Shown here: positions 1 to 9,000 of the stretch, piece by piece
How the letters are laid out: each line of letters begins with the position of its first letter
Position numbering within the stretch: position 1 is the stretch's first letter
Origin: Pseudocitrobacter vendiensis
Lineage (GTDB): Bacteria > Pseudomonadota > Gammaproteobacteria > Enterobacterales > Enterobacteriaceae
Assembly: GCF_943590815.1 (NCBI RefSeq)
Contig: NZ_CALSBS010000038.1
Coordinates: forward strand, 1-34,606
Direction of reading: 5' to 3'
DNA length: 34,606 nt
The notes under the pieces: model-generated
Told to the model about the DNA's origin: nothing
Seen by the model: the letters and a program-made list of their open reading frames with translations, nothing else
The model's database searches: none
Made by a program: the position numbers and the translations under genes

Positions 1-320
1 GTGATTCTGATAAAATCATCCGCAATATAAATGAAAGACGCTGAGCTCTTTTTTTAGCAAAAAGTGGCATATAGCGTTTACTCCGGCATATGTGTTTTTA
101 AACAATAAATTTACGACTTAACAGCTAATTCACATATTGAGTACAGATAAACGTATTCTGTATTGATCTCGCCAGGCACTATTGCAAAAACTCAGCATAT
201 TTATGGAACTCAGCCATTTGTGGTTAGAGTGATGTCTGCTTATTCAGCAGTTAGCTTATTGGCATACTTGCGTTAACCCTGTCAGGGTGGTTAAGCGCAG
301 TTTCCTCTGGTCAGAGAATT
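1..320. other. AT-rich leader upstream of the PilZ gene
   Basis: I see no gene in this stretch. It is AT-rich with many stop codons in all frames. The only clear structure is the palindrome at 276-288, listed separately. I could not identify a convincing promoter, and in particular no flagellar sigma-28 promoter of the kind that drives ycgR in E. coli. Confidence 0.5.
273..294. promoter_or_regulatory. palindrome upstream of the PilZ gene
   Basis: The core ACCCTGTCAGGGT (276-288) is a perfect 13-bp inverted repeat with one central base. It is flanked by TTAACC on the left (273-278) and GGTTAA on the right (289-294), so the symmetry is nested. It ends about 27 bp before the ATG. It could be an operator for a dimeric regulator or a small RNA hairpin near the start of the message. 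There is no T-tract, so it is not an intrinsic terminator. The function is inference. Confidence 0.35.
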
Positions 321-1013
321 ATGGACGAATCATACGTGAAGCAGGGTTTGTTTGAGAGCGTGGCGATTATTCGCGAGGCTCTCAAAAAAGGATGTCTGGT
401 TGATATCCATAGCAAAAATGCTGACGTGTTTTGCAAAATACAAAAACTGGATGCGTCAGGTTTTTACGTTCCGTGGGACGGCGATGCGCCGGAAACGGAA
501 GAAAATCTTGAGGTCGAAATTTTTGCCGATACCGGCAAATTCGAATTTCATGCCGCAGCTTCCGCGTTTCATCCCCACGAGGGCGAAAACTGGCTGTATA
601 TTCACTATCCCGATGCCATTAATGTTACGCAACGCCGAAAGCATCCCCGCTTAACGTTTAGCGATCGCCGTGTTTACACCGCGCAGGGAAAATTTAACGA
701 CGGTCTCTATTATCAGTTTCGAATTAAAGATCTGTCGCCGGGTGGCTGCGCGCTGATTGCGGAAGATGGTGAACGCGCCCAGGCGTTAATCAGAACCACG
801 CTGCGTAATATTGAGCTGGATTTTGGCAGCCACGGTACCCTTGTGGCGGATCTCTTTGTGTTGAGCAGCGAAAAAATGGCGGCCTCTGATGATGCGTCCC
901 CTGCCTGGCATCTTTCCTGTCAGTTCAAACGTATCAGCGAACCGATGCGGCGCAATCTTGATAGCATTGTGATCAAACTGCTGCTGGAAGAGAAACGCTT
1001 ACACCGATTATAG
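321..1013 (+). CDS. YcgR-like PilZ domain protein, probable cyclic-di-GMP receptor
   Basis: This is a 230-residue protein, close to the length of E. coli YcgR (244 residues). The first ~100 residues fit the YcgR N-terminal beta domain. The C-terminal half carries both parts of the PilZ cyclic-di-GMP signature: the arginine motif RKHPR within QRRKHPRL (about residues 105-112) and the downstream D-x-S-x-x-G motif in DLSPGG (about residues 138-143). Those residues contact cyclic-di-GMP in known PilZ proteins, so binding is expected. It ends in a helix rich in Leu, Glu and Lys. There is no signal peptide or membrane segment, so it is cytosolic. The ATG at 321 has only a weak ribosome site (AGAG, 313-316). 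YcgR itself brakes the flagellar motor; whether this paralogue does so or instead affects the nearby adhesin locus cannot be told. It stands alone, with the next gene 135 bp downstream. Confidence 0.85.
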   Translation: MDESYVKQGLFESVAIIREALKKGCLVDIHSKNADVFCKIQKLDASGFYVPWDGDAPETEENLEVEIFADTGKFEFHAAASAFHPHEGENWLYIHYPDAINVTQRRKHPRLTFSDRRVYTAQGKFNDGLYYQFRIKDLSPGGCALIAEDGERAQALIRTTLRNIELDFGSHGTLVADLFVLSSEKMAASDDASPAWHLSCQFKRISEPMRRNLDSIVIKLLLEEKRLHRL

Positions 1014-1042
1014 CGGCACGCCTTCTCAAGCGGGGCAGCTAT

Positions 1043-1079
1043 ATACCTAAAAGGTATCATCTCTTTCTTTATAAGGTAT
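1043..1079 (+). promoter_or_regulatory. probable LysR-type regulator binding site before the MFS gene
   Basis: ATACCTAAAAGGTAT at 1043-1057 is a perfect inverted repeat (6-bp arms, 3-bp centre) that matches the T-N11-A pattern bound by LysR-type regulators. A second AAGGTAT lies at 1073-1079, exactly 22 bp (two helical turns) after the first AAGGTAT at 1051-1057. A strong palindromic site plus a half-site on the same DNA face is the usual layout of recognition and activation sites in LysR-controlled promoters. It starts about 106 bp before the transporter ATG. The best candidate ligand is the LysR protein at 2504-3379, whose gene is convergent with the transporter. Confidence 0.5.
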
Positions 1080-1148
1080 TGGTTTTCAATATAAAAATAA
1101 CTTATAGATTCTCTTTCTGCTAATAAAACAATAGATGGGGAAGGAGAG

Positions 1149-2510
1149 ATGCATAAAGCGGGCGATGAACTGATCAAAAGCGTGATTGATATCCGCTTCT
1201 CGGCGTTGCAGTGGCGGGTTATCGCTCTCTGCTTTTTGGTGGCGCTGTTTGACGGTTTTGATACACAGGCAGTGGCCTTTACCGGGCCTGCGATGATTGA
1301 TGCCTTTGGCGTGGATGTCAAAAATCTGGCACCGGTGCTGACGGCGGGTATTGTGGGCATGACGGTGGGCGCGATGCTGCTGGGTATGCTGGGCGACAGA
1401 GTCGGCCGACGCATCACGCTGATGGTCTGCGTGCTGATTTTCTCCGTCGCCACGCTGCTGACCGCGTGGAGCACCCATCTTGATACCATTTTCATTTTGC
1501 GCGTCATTGCCGGGTTTGGCATGGGCGGCGCGACGCCGGTGTTGCTATCGCTGGCGGCGGAATATTCTCCGCATCGCCATCGCGGGCTGGTCACGACCGG
1601 CGTGCTGCTGGCGCTTCCCGCAGGCGCCATGTCCGGCGGCCTGCTGGCGGCAGACATGTTGCCGCGTTGGGGGTGGCAGAGTATTTATCTGATCGGCGGC
1701 GTCGCGCCACTGTTGTTGCTGGTGGTGATTTTCTTCCTGCTTCCCGATTCGCTGGAATCCCTTTACGCTCGCCGCAGCGCGCGCTCGCTGAAAAAAGCCA
1801 ACGCCATTCTCAGCCGCATCGCCGGGCGTGAAGTGGTACTGCCTGATGCCTCAACTCAGGATGCCGCTGTTCCCGCGCGACCTGTTTCTCGTCTTAGCCA
1901 TCTGTTCAGCGGGTCTCTGCGCCTGACCACCATGGGCATCTGGAGCGTCTACTTCTTCAACTGGGTGGCGTGGTTTATGCTGCTGTCATGGTTGCCGACG
2001 TTGCTCAAGCAGGCCGGCCTTGCGCCCGCCGATGCGCCCTACGCCTCGGTGACGGTCAATGCTGCATTTATTGCCTTCGCCCTGCCTTTGTCATGGTTCC
2101 TGCCGCGTATCAACACGCTGAAGATCCACTATCTGATGTTTGCTGTCGGTATCGCAGTTGCGCTGGCATTAAGTGTGGCAATCCCTCAACAGCTTTGGCT
2201 GGCCTCATTCCTGCTTATCGCCTTTGCCGGGTTTGGCGTCGGCGGGCAACAACTGGCGTTAAATTATCTGGTGGTCGCCACCTATCCCGCGGCCGTCCGC
2301 GCGACCGCGATGGGATGGGCGATTGGCATGGGGCGCATGGGGGCGATTATGGGCTCAGCCATCGGCGGGCTTGTGTTGAGCGGTGCAGGGACGGGCGGTT
2401 TCTTCCTGGTGCTTATCGTACCGCTGGCGATCGCTTTTGCCAGCCTGTTGCTGCTGCGTCGCCGTTATGTACAGGCGACGGGTCCGCAGGATGAAGTCGC
2501 GGTTCACTGA
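1149..2510 (+). CDS. MFS transporter, aromatic acid:H+ symporter (AAHS) type
   Basis: This 453-residue protein has about 12 hydrophobic segments, as expected for the major facilitator superfamily. AAHS-type marks are visible: the charged DGFD motif in the first membrane segment (residues 35-38), the loop 2-3 motif GDRVGRR (82-88), a glycine-rich fourth segment (GFGMGGATP, 122-130) followed by AEYSPHRHRG (137-146), and a conserved C-terminal half with an RATAMGWAIGMGRMG motif. Family members (PcaK, BenK, MhpT, VanK) import aromatic acids with protons across the inner membrane. The substrate here is unknown and no catabolic enzyme lies in the window. A strong ribosome site, GGGGAAGGAGAG, immediately precedes the ATG and supports this start. 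It is probably regulated by the LysR gene at 2504-3379 through the palindrome at 1043-1057. Confidence 0.85.
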   Translation: MHKAGDELIKSVIDIRFSALQWRVIALCFLVALFDGFDTQAVAFTGPAMIDAFGVDVKNLAPVLTAGIVGMTVGAMLLGMLGDRVGRRITLMVCVLIFSVATLLTAWSTHLDTIFILRVIAGFGMGGATPVLLSLAAEYSPHRHRGLVTTGVLLALPAGAMSGGLLAADMLPRWGWQSIYLIGGVAPLLLLVVIFFLLPDSLESLYARRSARSLKKANAILSRIAGREVVLPDASTQDAAVPARPVSRLSHLFSGSLRLTTMGIWSVYFFNWVAWFMLLSWLPTLLKQAGLAPADAPYASVTVNAAFIAFALPLSWFLPRINTLKIHYLMFAVGIAVALALSVAIPQQLWLASFLLIAFAGFGVGGQQLALNYLVVATYPAAVRATAMGWAIGMGRMGAIMGSAIGGLVLSGAGTGGFFLVLIVPLAIAFASLLLLRRRYVQATGPQDEVAVH

Positions 2511-3379
2511 CAGCTTGCAGGACGCAGCAGATTTCTGCAGCGTTCAACCAGCGGATTGGCCTCATGTTTGCGATAGCTCAGGATAATGGGCGAGGTGACA
2601 TGAGGCTCTTTCACGGCGACATAGCGCACGCCTTCATGGTTAATTTGCCTTGCCGATTCAGGTACCAGCGCGACGCCTATTCCTGCGGCGACCAGCGCAA
2701 TGGCCGTTTGCATATCATTTGCCTGCTGGCTCGGGTTGACACACAGACGATGCTGTTCAAAAAGGCGCAGCGTGTGATCCGCATAGCCCGGGCGTGGTTG
2801 CGAAGGGTAGAGGATAAACGGCTGCAGGCTCAGCTCGGCCAGGCTTATCGGGTTACCGTTTAGCGCAGGATTGCCCGGCAGTGCAGCCACCAGTGGTTCC
2901 TCACGGATCGTGAGCTGTTCAATCTCGCTATCATGCAGATAAATACGACCAAAACCGACGTCAATCCGACCTTTCTTCAGCGCCTCAATTTGCCGCAGCG
3001 TCACCATCTCCTGCATCTCAACGGCAATATCATTTTCATTGTGAAGCCGCCGGATAAGCGAGGGTAATTCCCCGTACAGCATGGAAGGCGCAAACCCGAT
3101 AATTAAACGTGCACGAGACGCATGGGCAATCTGCCGGGTTTGCTGCGCTATCTCTTCCAGTCGGTTAAAGAGCGGCTCGATTTGCTGATACAGATAAACA
3201 CCCGCTTCGGTCAGCGCCAGCGGGCGAGTACGGGTGATGAGCGTGACGTTCAACTCTGATTCCAGCTGCTGGATCTGCCGGCTCAACGGCGGCTGCGCGA
3301 TATGAAGGTTTTCCGCCGCTCGTGAAAAACTCAGTGTGCGACACACTTCCAGGTAGTAGCGCAAATGGCGCAGTTCCAT
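2504..3379 (-). CDS. LysR-type transcriptional regulator (BenM/CatM-like clade)
   Basis: This 291-residue protein has an N-terminal winged helix-turn-helix (residues 1-60, opening MELRHLRYYLEV and including FSRAAENLHIAQPPLSRQI). A two-lobed effector domain of the periplasmic-binding-protein fold follows, from about residue 90 to 290. The N-terminus is typical of the clade of BenM, CatM and TfdR, which respond to aromatic breakdown intermediates; this fits the adjacent AAHS-type transporter. The ATG at 3379 is preceded by AGGAG at a good distance. The 3' end overlaps the convergent transporter gene by 7 bp (2504-2510), leaving no room for a separate terminator. It is transcribed away from the adhesin locus and shares the 3380-4162 region with it, so a role in adhesin control cannot be excluded, but a transporter-specific role is more likely. 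Confidence 0.88.
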   Translation of the reverse strand: MELRHLRYYLEVCRTLSFSRAAENLHIAQPPLSRQIQQLESELNVTLITRTRPLALTEAGVYLYQQIEPLFNRLEEIAQQTRQIAHASRARLIIGFAPSMLYGELPSLIRRLHNENDIAVEMQEMVTLRQIEALKKGRIDVGFGRIYLHDSEIEQLTIREEPLVAALPGNPALNGNPISLAELSLQPFILYPSQPRPGYADHTLRLFEQHRLCVNPSQQANDMQTAIALVAAGIGVALVPESARQINHEGVRYVAVKEPHVTSPIILSYRKHEANPLVERCRNLLRPASCQ

Positions 3380-4162
3380 GCATTCTCCTGCGGTATAGGG
3401 ATTGACGAGTGTTTATCTTTTCTTAATGGTGAAGATCTACTGTAGTCCATTTTTTGCCGCGAGAGAGCCGTAAGGATAGCAGACCTCACTGCGTGATTTA
3501 GGTCCCCTCTGAAAACGTTTTGTGGAATCTCTTAAACGCCTGGTTTTATCTGGGGTGTAGCCTTTTCTTTGACGTCTAAAATACGTTTTCACCATGTCCG
3601 ATTGCTCACGATAATTACGTATATTGATCGATTTTCCTGAACTATTGTTTAGATTTGTATTCTTTGGGAATTAAGAAGTTTGGCTAATAAAAGAAAAGTA
3701 AAATATAACTATAAATAACGGTGATTAATTAATTTTGTTGTGTTTTTAGTGATACGAAGATGTTTCTATGAGCAAGAGTTGAGAGGGGGAAGTTTGCTAA
3801 TAGTGTCGATCGTTGCTTAAGATCGGCTTTCGTAACGTGTTGAAACAGATCTTTTTTTTACTTTAGCGCTCTATGGGGAGAGGGTGGGTTCGTGTGATTT
3901 AATAATATGCGATCTCATTAACAAAAATCTTACATAGTTAGTGTGGATATAGGGTTTGGGTTGTGTTAGATTTTTCTTAAGGAAAATTCTCAATAGAAAA
4001 ATTTTTCAATTTTGCTGCTAAGTTCTTGGGTTAACCCCATGGTTATAAAGACTATGAATGGAATATTGATCAGTAACGTTAATGATTTCTACGCATAAGC
4101 CATCGCAAGATATTGGTTTGGCCTTTGAAATAACGGAAATGTAACCATGGAAAGCAACATGA
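3380..4162. promoter_or_regulatory. 783-bp AT-rich divergent control region
   Basis: There is no credible gene here. The region separates the LysR gene from the adhesin operon and contains the promoters of both, although I could not place either with confidence. Composition drops sharply: two sampled 60-base rows (3661-3720 and 3901-3960) are 23% and 32% G+C, against about 55-63% in flanking coding DNA. Runs of A and T are frequent (for example around 3840-3860 and 3970-4015). Long AT-rich leaders of this kind in enterobacteria are typical H-NS targets, so silencing by H-NS is a reasonable inference. A perfect 10-bp palindrome GGGTTAACCC lies at 4028-4037. An element resembling the RfaH ops site lies at 3553-3563. 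Confidence 0.6.
3540..3563 (+). promoter_or_regulatory. ops/JUMPstart-like element (weak match)
   Basis: GGGTGTAGCCT at 3553-3563 matches 9 of 11 positions of the RfaH ops consensus GGCGGTAGCNT; the mismatches are positions 3 and 4. It is preceded by CTGG at 3540-3543 and a TTA-containing stretch, which loosely recalls the order of blocks in the JUMPstart sequence. It is on the same strand as the adhesin operon and 600 bp before its first gene. The mismatches fall where the ops hairpin forms, so function is uncertain. Confidence 0.25.
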
Positions 4163-5518
4163 GTGAAAAGGATGACGTCTCTGAAAATAACAGTCTTATT
4201 TCCAATTATTGTTGCGGTATTAGTGATGCAGATCCCCCCGGCGATCTCTGCCCCTGCTCCGGCCTGGGCGTCTCGCCCGGATATGGCACAGGCGGCGGCG
4301 GTGGACTTGAAAGAGAGCATATTGTTTGCGCTTAATCGCGATCCTTCCGTCAATGAGCAGGCCGCCCAGCTTGGTATAGGAGAGGGCATGGTGGATGAGG
4401 CGCGTAGCGCATGGTTTCCTCAGGTCGCGCTGTCTGGCAGCACCGGCCATAGCCGGACGACAGATTCCAGCGGTTCAATGAACAACTCCGCCCAGTGGGG
4501 AATGAGCATTACTCAACTGGTATATGATTTCGGTCGTACCAATAGCGCGATTGATAAACAGTCATCACAACGGGATAGCTACCGTTTCCAGTTAATGAGC
4601 ACCTTTACGAGCGTCGCGGAAGAAACGGCGCTTTCCTACATCGATATTCTGCGTTATCAGGCGTTGATCCGCGTGTCAGAAGAGGGCTGGAAGGCGCTTG
4701 ATAACGTTCGTCAATTGTCAGAGTACCGCGCAAACGCGGGGCTCAACTCCCGTTCCGAAGTGCTGCAAACCGAAACGCGTATGGCCGGAATGCAGGCAAC
4801 GCTTGAGCAGTATCGCGCTGGTCTGGAAAGCGCGACGGCGCGCTTCGGCGTGCTGACTGGGATCACCGCAAAAACCTATCGCCCTTTGCCTGAGGCTTTA
4901 GCCCTCGAGCAAAAGTCGCTCGCTGAAATTGAATACTCCTACATTCCGGCGGTGATGGCCGCCGAAGCCAGCGAGCAGGCATCACGTTACAACGTCGAGG
5001 GTGCAAAATCCGAACACTGGCCGTCGGTGAGTGTTCGTGGCGGACGCACGCGCTATGAATCCAGCAACCGCAACTACTGGGATGATCAAATTCAGGTGGT
5101 GGTGGATGCGCCTATTTACCAGGGGGGCGCGGTTTCTGCGCGTATCGCTCAGGCGCAGGAAGCGCGGAAAATGGCTTCTTCACGGGTGGATCAGGCAAAG
5201 TTTGATGTGCTGCAAAAAGCTTCGGTAGCCGCCGCCGATTGGCGTGGTGCGCAGGGGCGTGAAGCTGCTGGCGCATTACAGCACCGCAATGCGATTCGCA
5301 CCCGTGACGTATACAAGGATGAGTACAAATTAGGCAAACGTAGTCTGAACGATTTGCTCAGCGTTGAGCAGGATGTCTATCAGGCTGCCTACTCGCAAAC
5401 CCTTGCTGATTTCGATGGCTGGAGCGCGGCGGTGAATTATGCCGCCGCAACAGACAATCTATTACCGTTAGTAGGAATACAAAAACACGTAACCTCGACA
5501 CTACCGGAACTGAAATAG
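4163..5518 (+). CDS. TolC-family outer-membrane channel of the adhesin exporter
   Basis: This 451-residue protein belongs to the TolC/LapE/SiiC family, which forms the trimeric outer-membrane tunnel of type I secretion. A signal peptide is visible: basic start (KRMTSLK), hydrophobic core (about residues 9-24) and AxA-type sites near residues 30 and 36. The two-fold repeat typical of TolC follows, with motifs VDLKESILFALNRDPSV near the start of the mature protein, ITQLVYDFGRTNSAID in the first half and the matching APIYQGGAVSARIAQA in the second; YKLGKRSLNDLLSVEQDVYQA near the end is a family hallmark. The start is uncertain: GTG at 4163 or ATG at 4172 (codon 4), neither with a strong ribosome site. 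The next gene, the giant adhesin, starts 117 bp later on the same strand. In the bap loci that I know, the adhesin gene comes first; here the channel does. Confidence 0.9.
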   Translation: MKRMTSLKITVLFPIIVAVLVMQIPPAISAPAPAWASRPDMAQAAAVDLKESILFALNRDPSVNEQAAQLGIGEGMVDEARSAWFPQVALSGSTGHSRTTDSSGSMNNSAQWGMSITQLVYDFGRTNSAIDKQSSQRDSYRFQLMSTFTSVAEETALSYIDILRYQALIRVSEEGWKALDNVRQLSEYRANAGLNSRSEVLQTETRMAGMQATLEQYRAGLESATARFGVLTGITAKTYRPLPEALALEQKSLAEIEYSYIPAVMAAEASEQASRYNVEGAKSEHWPSVSVRGGRTRYESSNRNYWDDQIQVVVDAPIYQGGAVSARIAQAQEARKMASSRVDQAKFDVLQKASVAAADWRGAQGREAAGALQHRNAIRTRDVYKDEYKLGKRSLNDLLSVEQDVYQAAYSQTLADFDGWSAAVNYAAATDNLLPLVGIQKHVTSTLPELK

Positions 5519-5635
5519 CCCGCAAAAAATAAATGCGCGCCAGATTGTGAAAAATGGGATTGATTTCTCAGGGCTTCCCTTATTCGCCATCTCAGGAAAA
5601 CGCAGTTCCGCAGATTACTTATAAAGGAGCCTCCT
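5519..5635 (+). promoter_or_regulatory. TolC-adhesin spacer with hairpin-embedded ribosome site
   Basis: The ribosome site AAAGGAG (5623-5629) precedes a GTG start at 5636 with 6-bp spacing. It is followed immediately by CCTCCT, so AGGAGCCTCCT (5625-5635) is self-complementary and can fold as a 4-bp stem (AGGA/TCCT) with a GCC loop. CCTCCT is also the same sequence as the 16S rRNA anti-Shine-Dalgarno core. The rest of the spacer shows only a small AGGG-CTT-CCCT hairpin (5570-5580) and no clear terminator, so co-transcription with the channel gene is likely. Confidence 0.5.
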
Positions 5636-6091
5636 GTGTCTAAAACGATCAATATCATCGCCCGTAAAACCGCCAGCAAAACTGTTCTCAATAGTGAAGG
5701 GAACCTCTCGATTTTGCTGACAGAACCGAGCGTAGTACAGATTCAGGGGGCGCCGGCAAACGTCGAGCGATATGTTCGACAGGGAAAAGACCTGCTCATC
5801 TACATGAAAGATGGCTCAGTCATCCGTTGCAGCAACTATTTTTCGTCTTTTGGCGAAGAGGACGGTAAACAGTCTGAACTGGTATTCATGGATGACAATC
5901 AGCAACTGACCCATATCACCTTTGCCGAAACGGGTGAAAGTCTGGGGATGGGGCAGGTCGTACTGACACCGCAGGCGACACCGATTGCCAGCATTGAACC
6001 GTTTATCGAACAGAGTGCGCTGGATAATCTGCCGTGGGGCTGGATTGCGGGGGGCGTGCTGCTGGGCGGTGGCGTTGGCGCACTGCTGGCA
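5636..6091 (+). other. BapA-type prefix and glycine-rich hydrophobic segment of the adhesin
   Basis: Residues 1-130 form a beta-rich prefix (opening MSKTINIIARKT, with VRQGKDLLIYMKDGSVIRC in the middle) as seen at the N-terminus of BapA-type adhesins. No classical Sec signal is present, consistent with type I export. Residues 134-152 (WGWIAGGVLLGGGVGALLA) are hydrophobic with six glycines. In this family the N-terminus stays at the cell during and after secretion, so this segment is the best candidate for the retention plug. That role is inference. Confidence 0.65.
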
Positions 6092-9000
6092 AATGACAGC
6101 GGTGGCGGGCATAAGACAACGGTTATTGATAACACCAAACCGGTTGAGACGGCGAAGCCGTCGTTTGTCGTTTCTGACGATCAGGGCGATAAACAGGGTG
6201 TACTGAGCAGCAACGCCCTGACGGATGACACCACGCCAACCTTCTCCGGCACAGGGCAGCCGGGGAGTACGATTCAAATCAAAGATGCCAGCGGCAACAC
6301 CGTCGCCAGTGCGATGGTCAGCAGCGACGGCACCTGGAAAGTGACATTACCGACCCAGAATGCAGGCAAGCATACCTGGAGCGTGGTGCAGATCGACGGC
6401 AGCAAAACCACCGATGGCGGCAAAATTACGCTGGAAGTGGTGACGGCGAAGGCCAGTATTACCGCAGACACTGTGAGCGGCGATAACGTTGTCAACGCGA
6501 CAGAAGCCGCCAGCGCCGTTATCGTTAGTGGGCAATCGAAAGAACTCGCGGCGGGCACGACGCTCACCGTTACGCTGAACGGTAAAACGTACACCACCGA
6601 GGTGGGGACGAATGGAAGCTGGCAGGTATCCGTTCCTTCTGCGGATATCGGCAAACTGGCGCAGGGTACGCACCAGGTCAAAGTGACCGGGACCGACAGC
6701 ACCGGCAACATCATCACTGGCGAACAAACGCTAATGGTCGATACACGTGCGCCGAACACCACCATTGGTAAACTCACCGATGATAACGTCCTGAACAGCG
6801 GTGAACTGGCGTCGGCACAAAGCCTGAGCGGCACCACCGATGCCGAAGAAGGCCAAACGGTCACCGTAAATATCGGTGGAAAGAACTGGACCACGACCGT
6901 CCAGGCGGGCGGGAAATGGCAGATTTCCATCGATGCCGATGCGCTTGCCACGCTGCCGCAGGGCGCGAATGCCATCACCGTAACGGTCAGCGACAAAGCG
7001 GGTAACGAAACCACGACAACGGGAAGCGTGACAATAAGCAGCGTCGGGCCAGCCCTGTCGGTGGACAGCCTGACCTCGGATAACGTGCTGAATGCCCAGG
7101 AGCAGTCGGAAGTACAGATCCTCAGCGGCACAACCGATGCCGCACCGGGGAGCAAAGTGGAAGTGACCATCAATGGCACAACCATTATCGGCGCTATCTC
7201 CAGCGACGGTAAGTGGAGCGCGCCGTTAACGCCTTCGCTGATTAGTCAGCTAGAGCAGGGCCAGCACACGGTCAAGATTACGATAACCGATGCGGCGGGT
7301 AACGTCAGCAGCGGTGACCATACCTTCACGATGGCGGCTGAAGCGCCGGTTATCCAGATTGATGATATCAATGGTGCGCAGACGCTGAACGCCGATAGCG
7401 TTAGCCAGCCGTTGACCATTTCCGGTACGACTAACCTTGCATTAGGCACCGAATTAACCGTTACCCTGAATGGCCAGGCTTATCAGTCTACCGTTGAAAG
7501 TGCGCAAGGAGGGGGCAACTGCTGGTCGGTTATCGTGCCGGTGGAAGACCTTGTATCGCTGGATAACACCACTTACTCTGTGACCGTCGCGGGGACTAAC
7601 GCGATTGGGAACGCGGTCGAAAACAGCGGCAAGCTGGTGGTGGATACCTTATCGCCGGTCGTGACGCTGAATACCGTCGCCGGCGATAACCTGCTGGGCG
7701 TAGACGATGTGGCGCAAAGCCAGTACATCACCGGATCTGTCAGCTATGCGAAACCGGGCGATACCGTCGCCGTCTCGCTGAACGGCATCTTGCTCGGCAA
7801 CGCGACGGTTAAAAGCGATCTGAGCTGGGAAATGGAGGTGACCTCCGCGCAGTTGCACGCGCTGGGGGACACCGAAGTGAATATCACCGCCACTGTCACC
7901 AACTTCAGCGGCAACAGCGCCACGACCCACGGGGCGTTTGTGATCAGCGCAAACCTGCCGGGTCTGGGCGTGGATATCGTCTCCGGCGATGACATCATTA
8001 ACGCCATCGAACTGAATCAATCACTGACCATCAGTGGTACCAGCAGCCATATTCAGACGGATACAACCGTACAACTGGAGATCAATGGTCAACAGTTTAC
8101 CGCGCAGATTGGCCCAGGCGGGCGCTGGCAGACAGGCATCAGCAGCGATCAACTGAAATCATTGGTTGAAGGTCAGGACAGCCTGACGATCAACGTCTCT
8201 GCCAACGATGGCTTTAACGAGGCGACCGGCAGCCATGGTGTGACGGTCGATCTTAACCCGGTCGCTGTCTCCATCAATCCGGCGACGGGCGATGATATGA
8301 TCAATGCCGCCGAGAAAGGGGCGGGGATCTCGCTGGAAGGCCTGACGCAGAACGTAGAAGCGGGCCAGACAGTCGTCATTCGCATTGGCGGCGCAACCCT
8401 GACGGCCACGGTAGAGGACGATGGTCGCTGGCATTGCGATGTGCCGGCAAGTGTACTGTCTAACCTCGCGGACGGTGCGGCGGATATTCAGGTGAGCGTC
8501 ACCAATACCAGCGGCAACACCGCCAGCAGCGGTCGCCAGGTTACTGTCGATACCCAGCCGCCGTCTGTCAGCATTGACTCCCTGACCGATGACAACATTC
8601 TTAACGCCGCGGAAGCGAATCACGCCACCGGGCAAATCCTGAGCGGCATTACCTCAGCAGAGCCGGGGCAGACTGTATCCGTACGCCTCAACGGTAAATT
8701 GTACTCCGCAGAGGTGGCGGACAACGGTACCTGGAGCGTGACTGTTCCGAGCGCTGATTTAACCGCGCTGGGTCAGGGTGCGCAGAGCGTCACCGTAACC
8801 GTACTGGACCGTGCGGGCAACAGTAGCACCACCTCGCAGGACATACTGGTCGATACCCTCGCACCGACAGTGAGCATCGACGCCTTCACCGCCGATAACG
8901 TGATAAACCAGGGCGAGCATCAACTGGCGCAGGTGATCTCCGGCTCAAGCACCGGGGGCGTTGCGGGTGACAGCGTGACGGTCACGCTGTATTACGGCAC

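Noticed and set aside
4001-4162. Sigma-70 promoter for the adhesin operon
   Set aside because: Many AT-rich hexamers partly match -35 and -10 boxes, but none combines good boxes with 16-18 bp spacing clearly better than its neighbours.
4147-4335. 62-residue open frame (MESNMSEKDD...) overlapping the start of the TolC-like gene
   Set aside because: It could be a leader peptide, but most of it overlaps the signal-peptide region in another frame and its Gly/Pro-rich composition reflects the overlapped codons. There is no strong ribosome site.
5636-6100. LapG-type cleavage site or Sec signal in the adhesin N-terminus
   Set aside because: I looked for a di-alanine (TAAG-like) site and for an N-terminal signal peptide. 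Neither is present; the hydrophobic segment at residues 134-152 is too far in to be a Sec signal.
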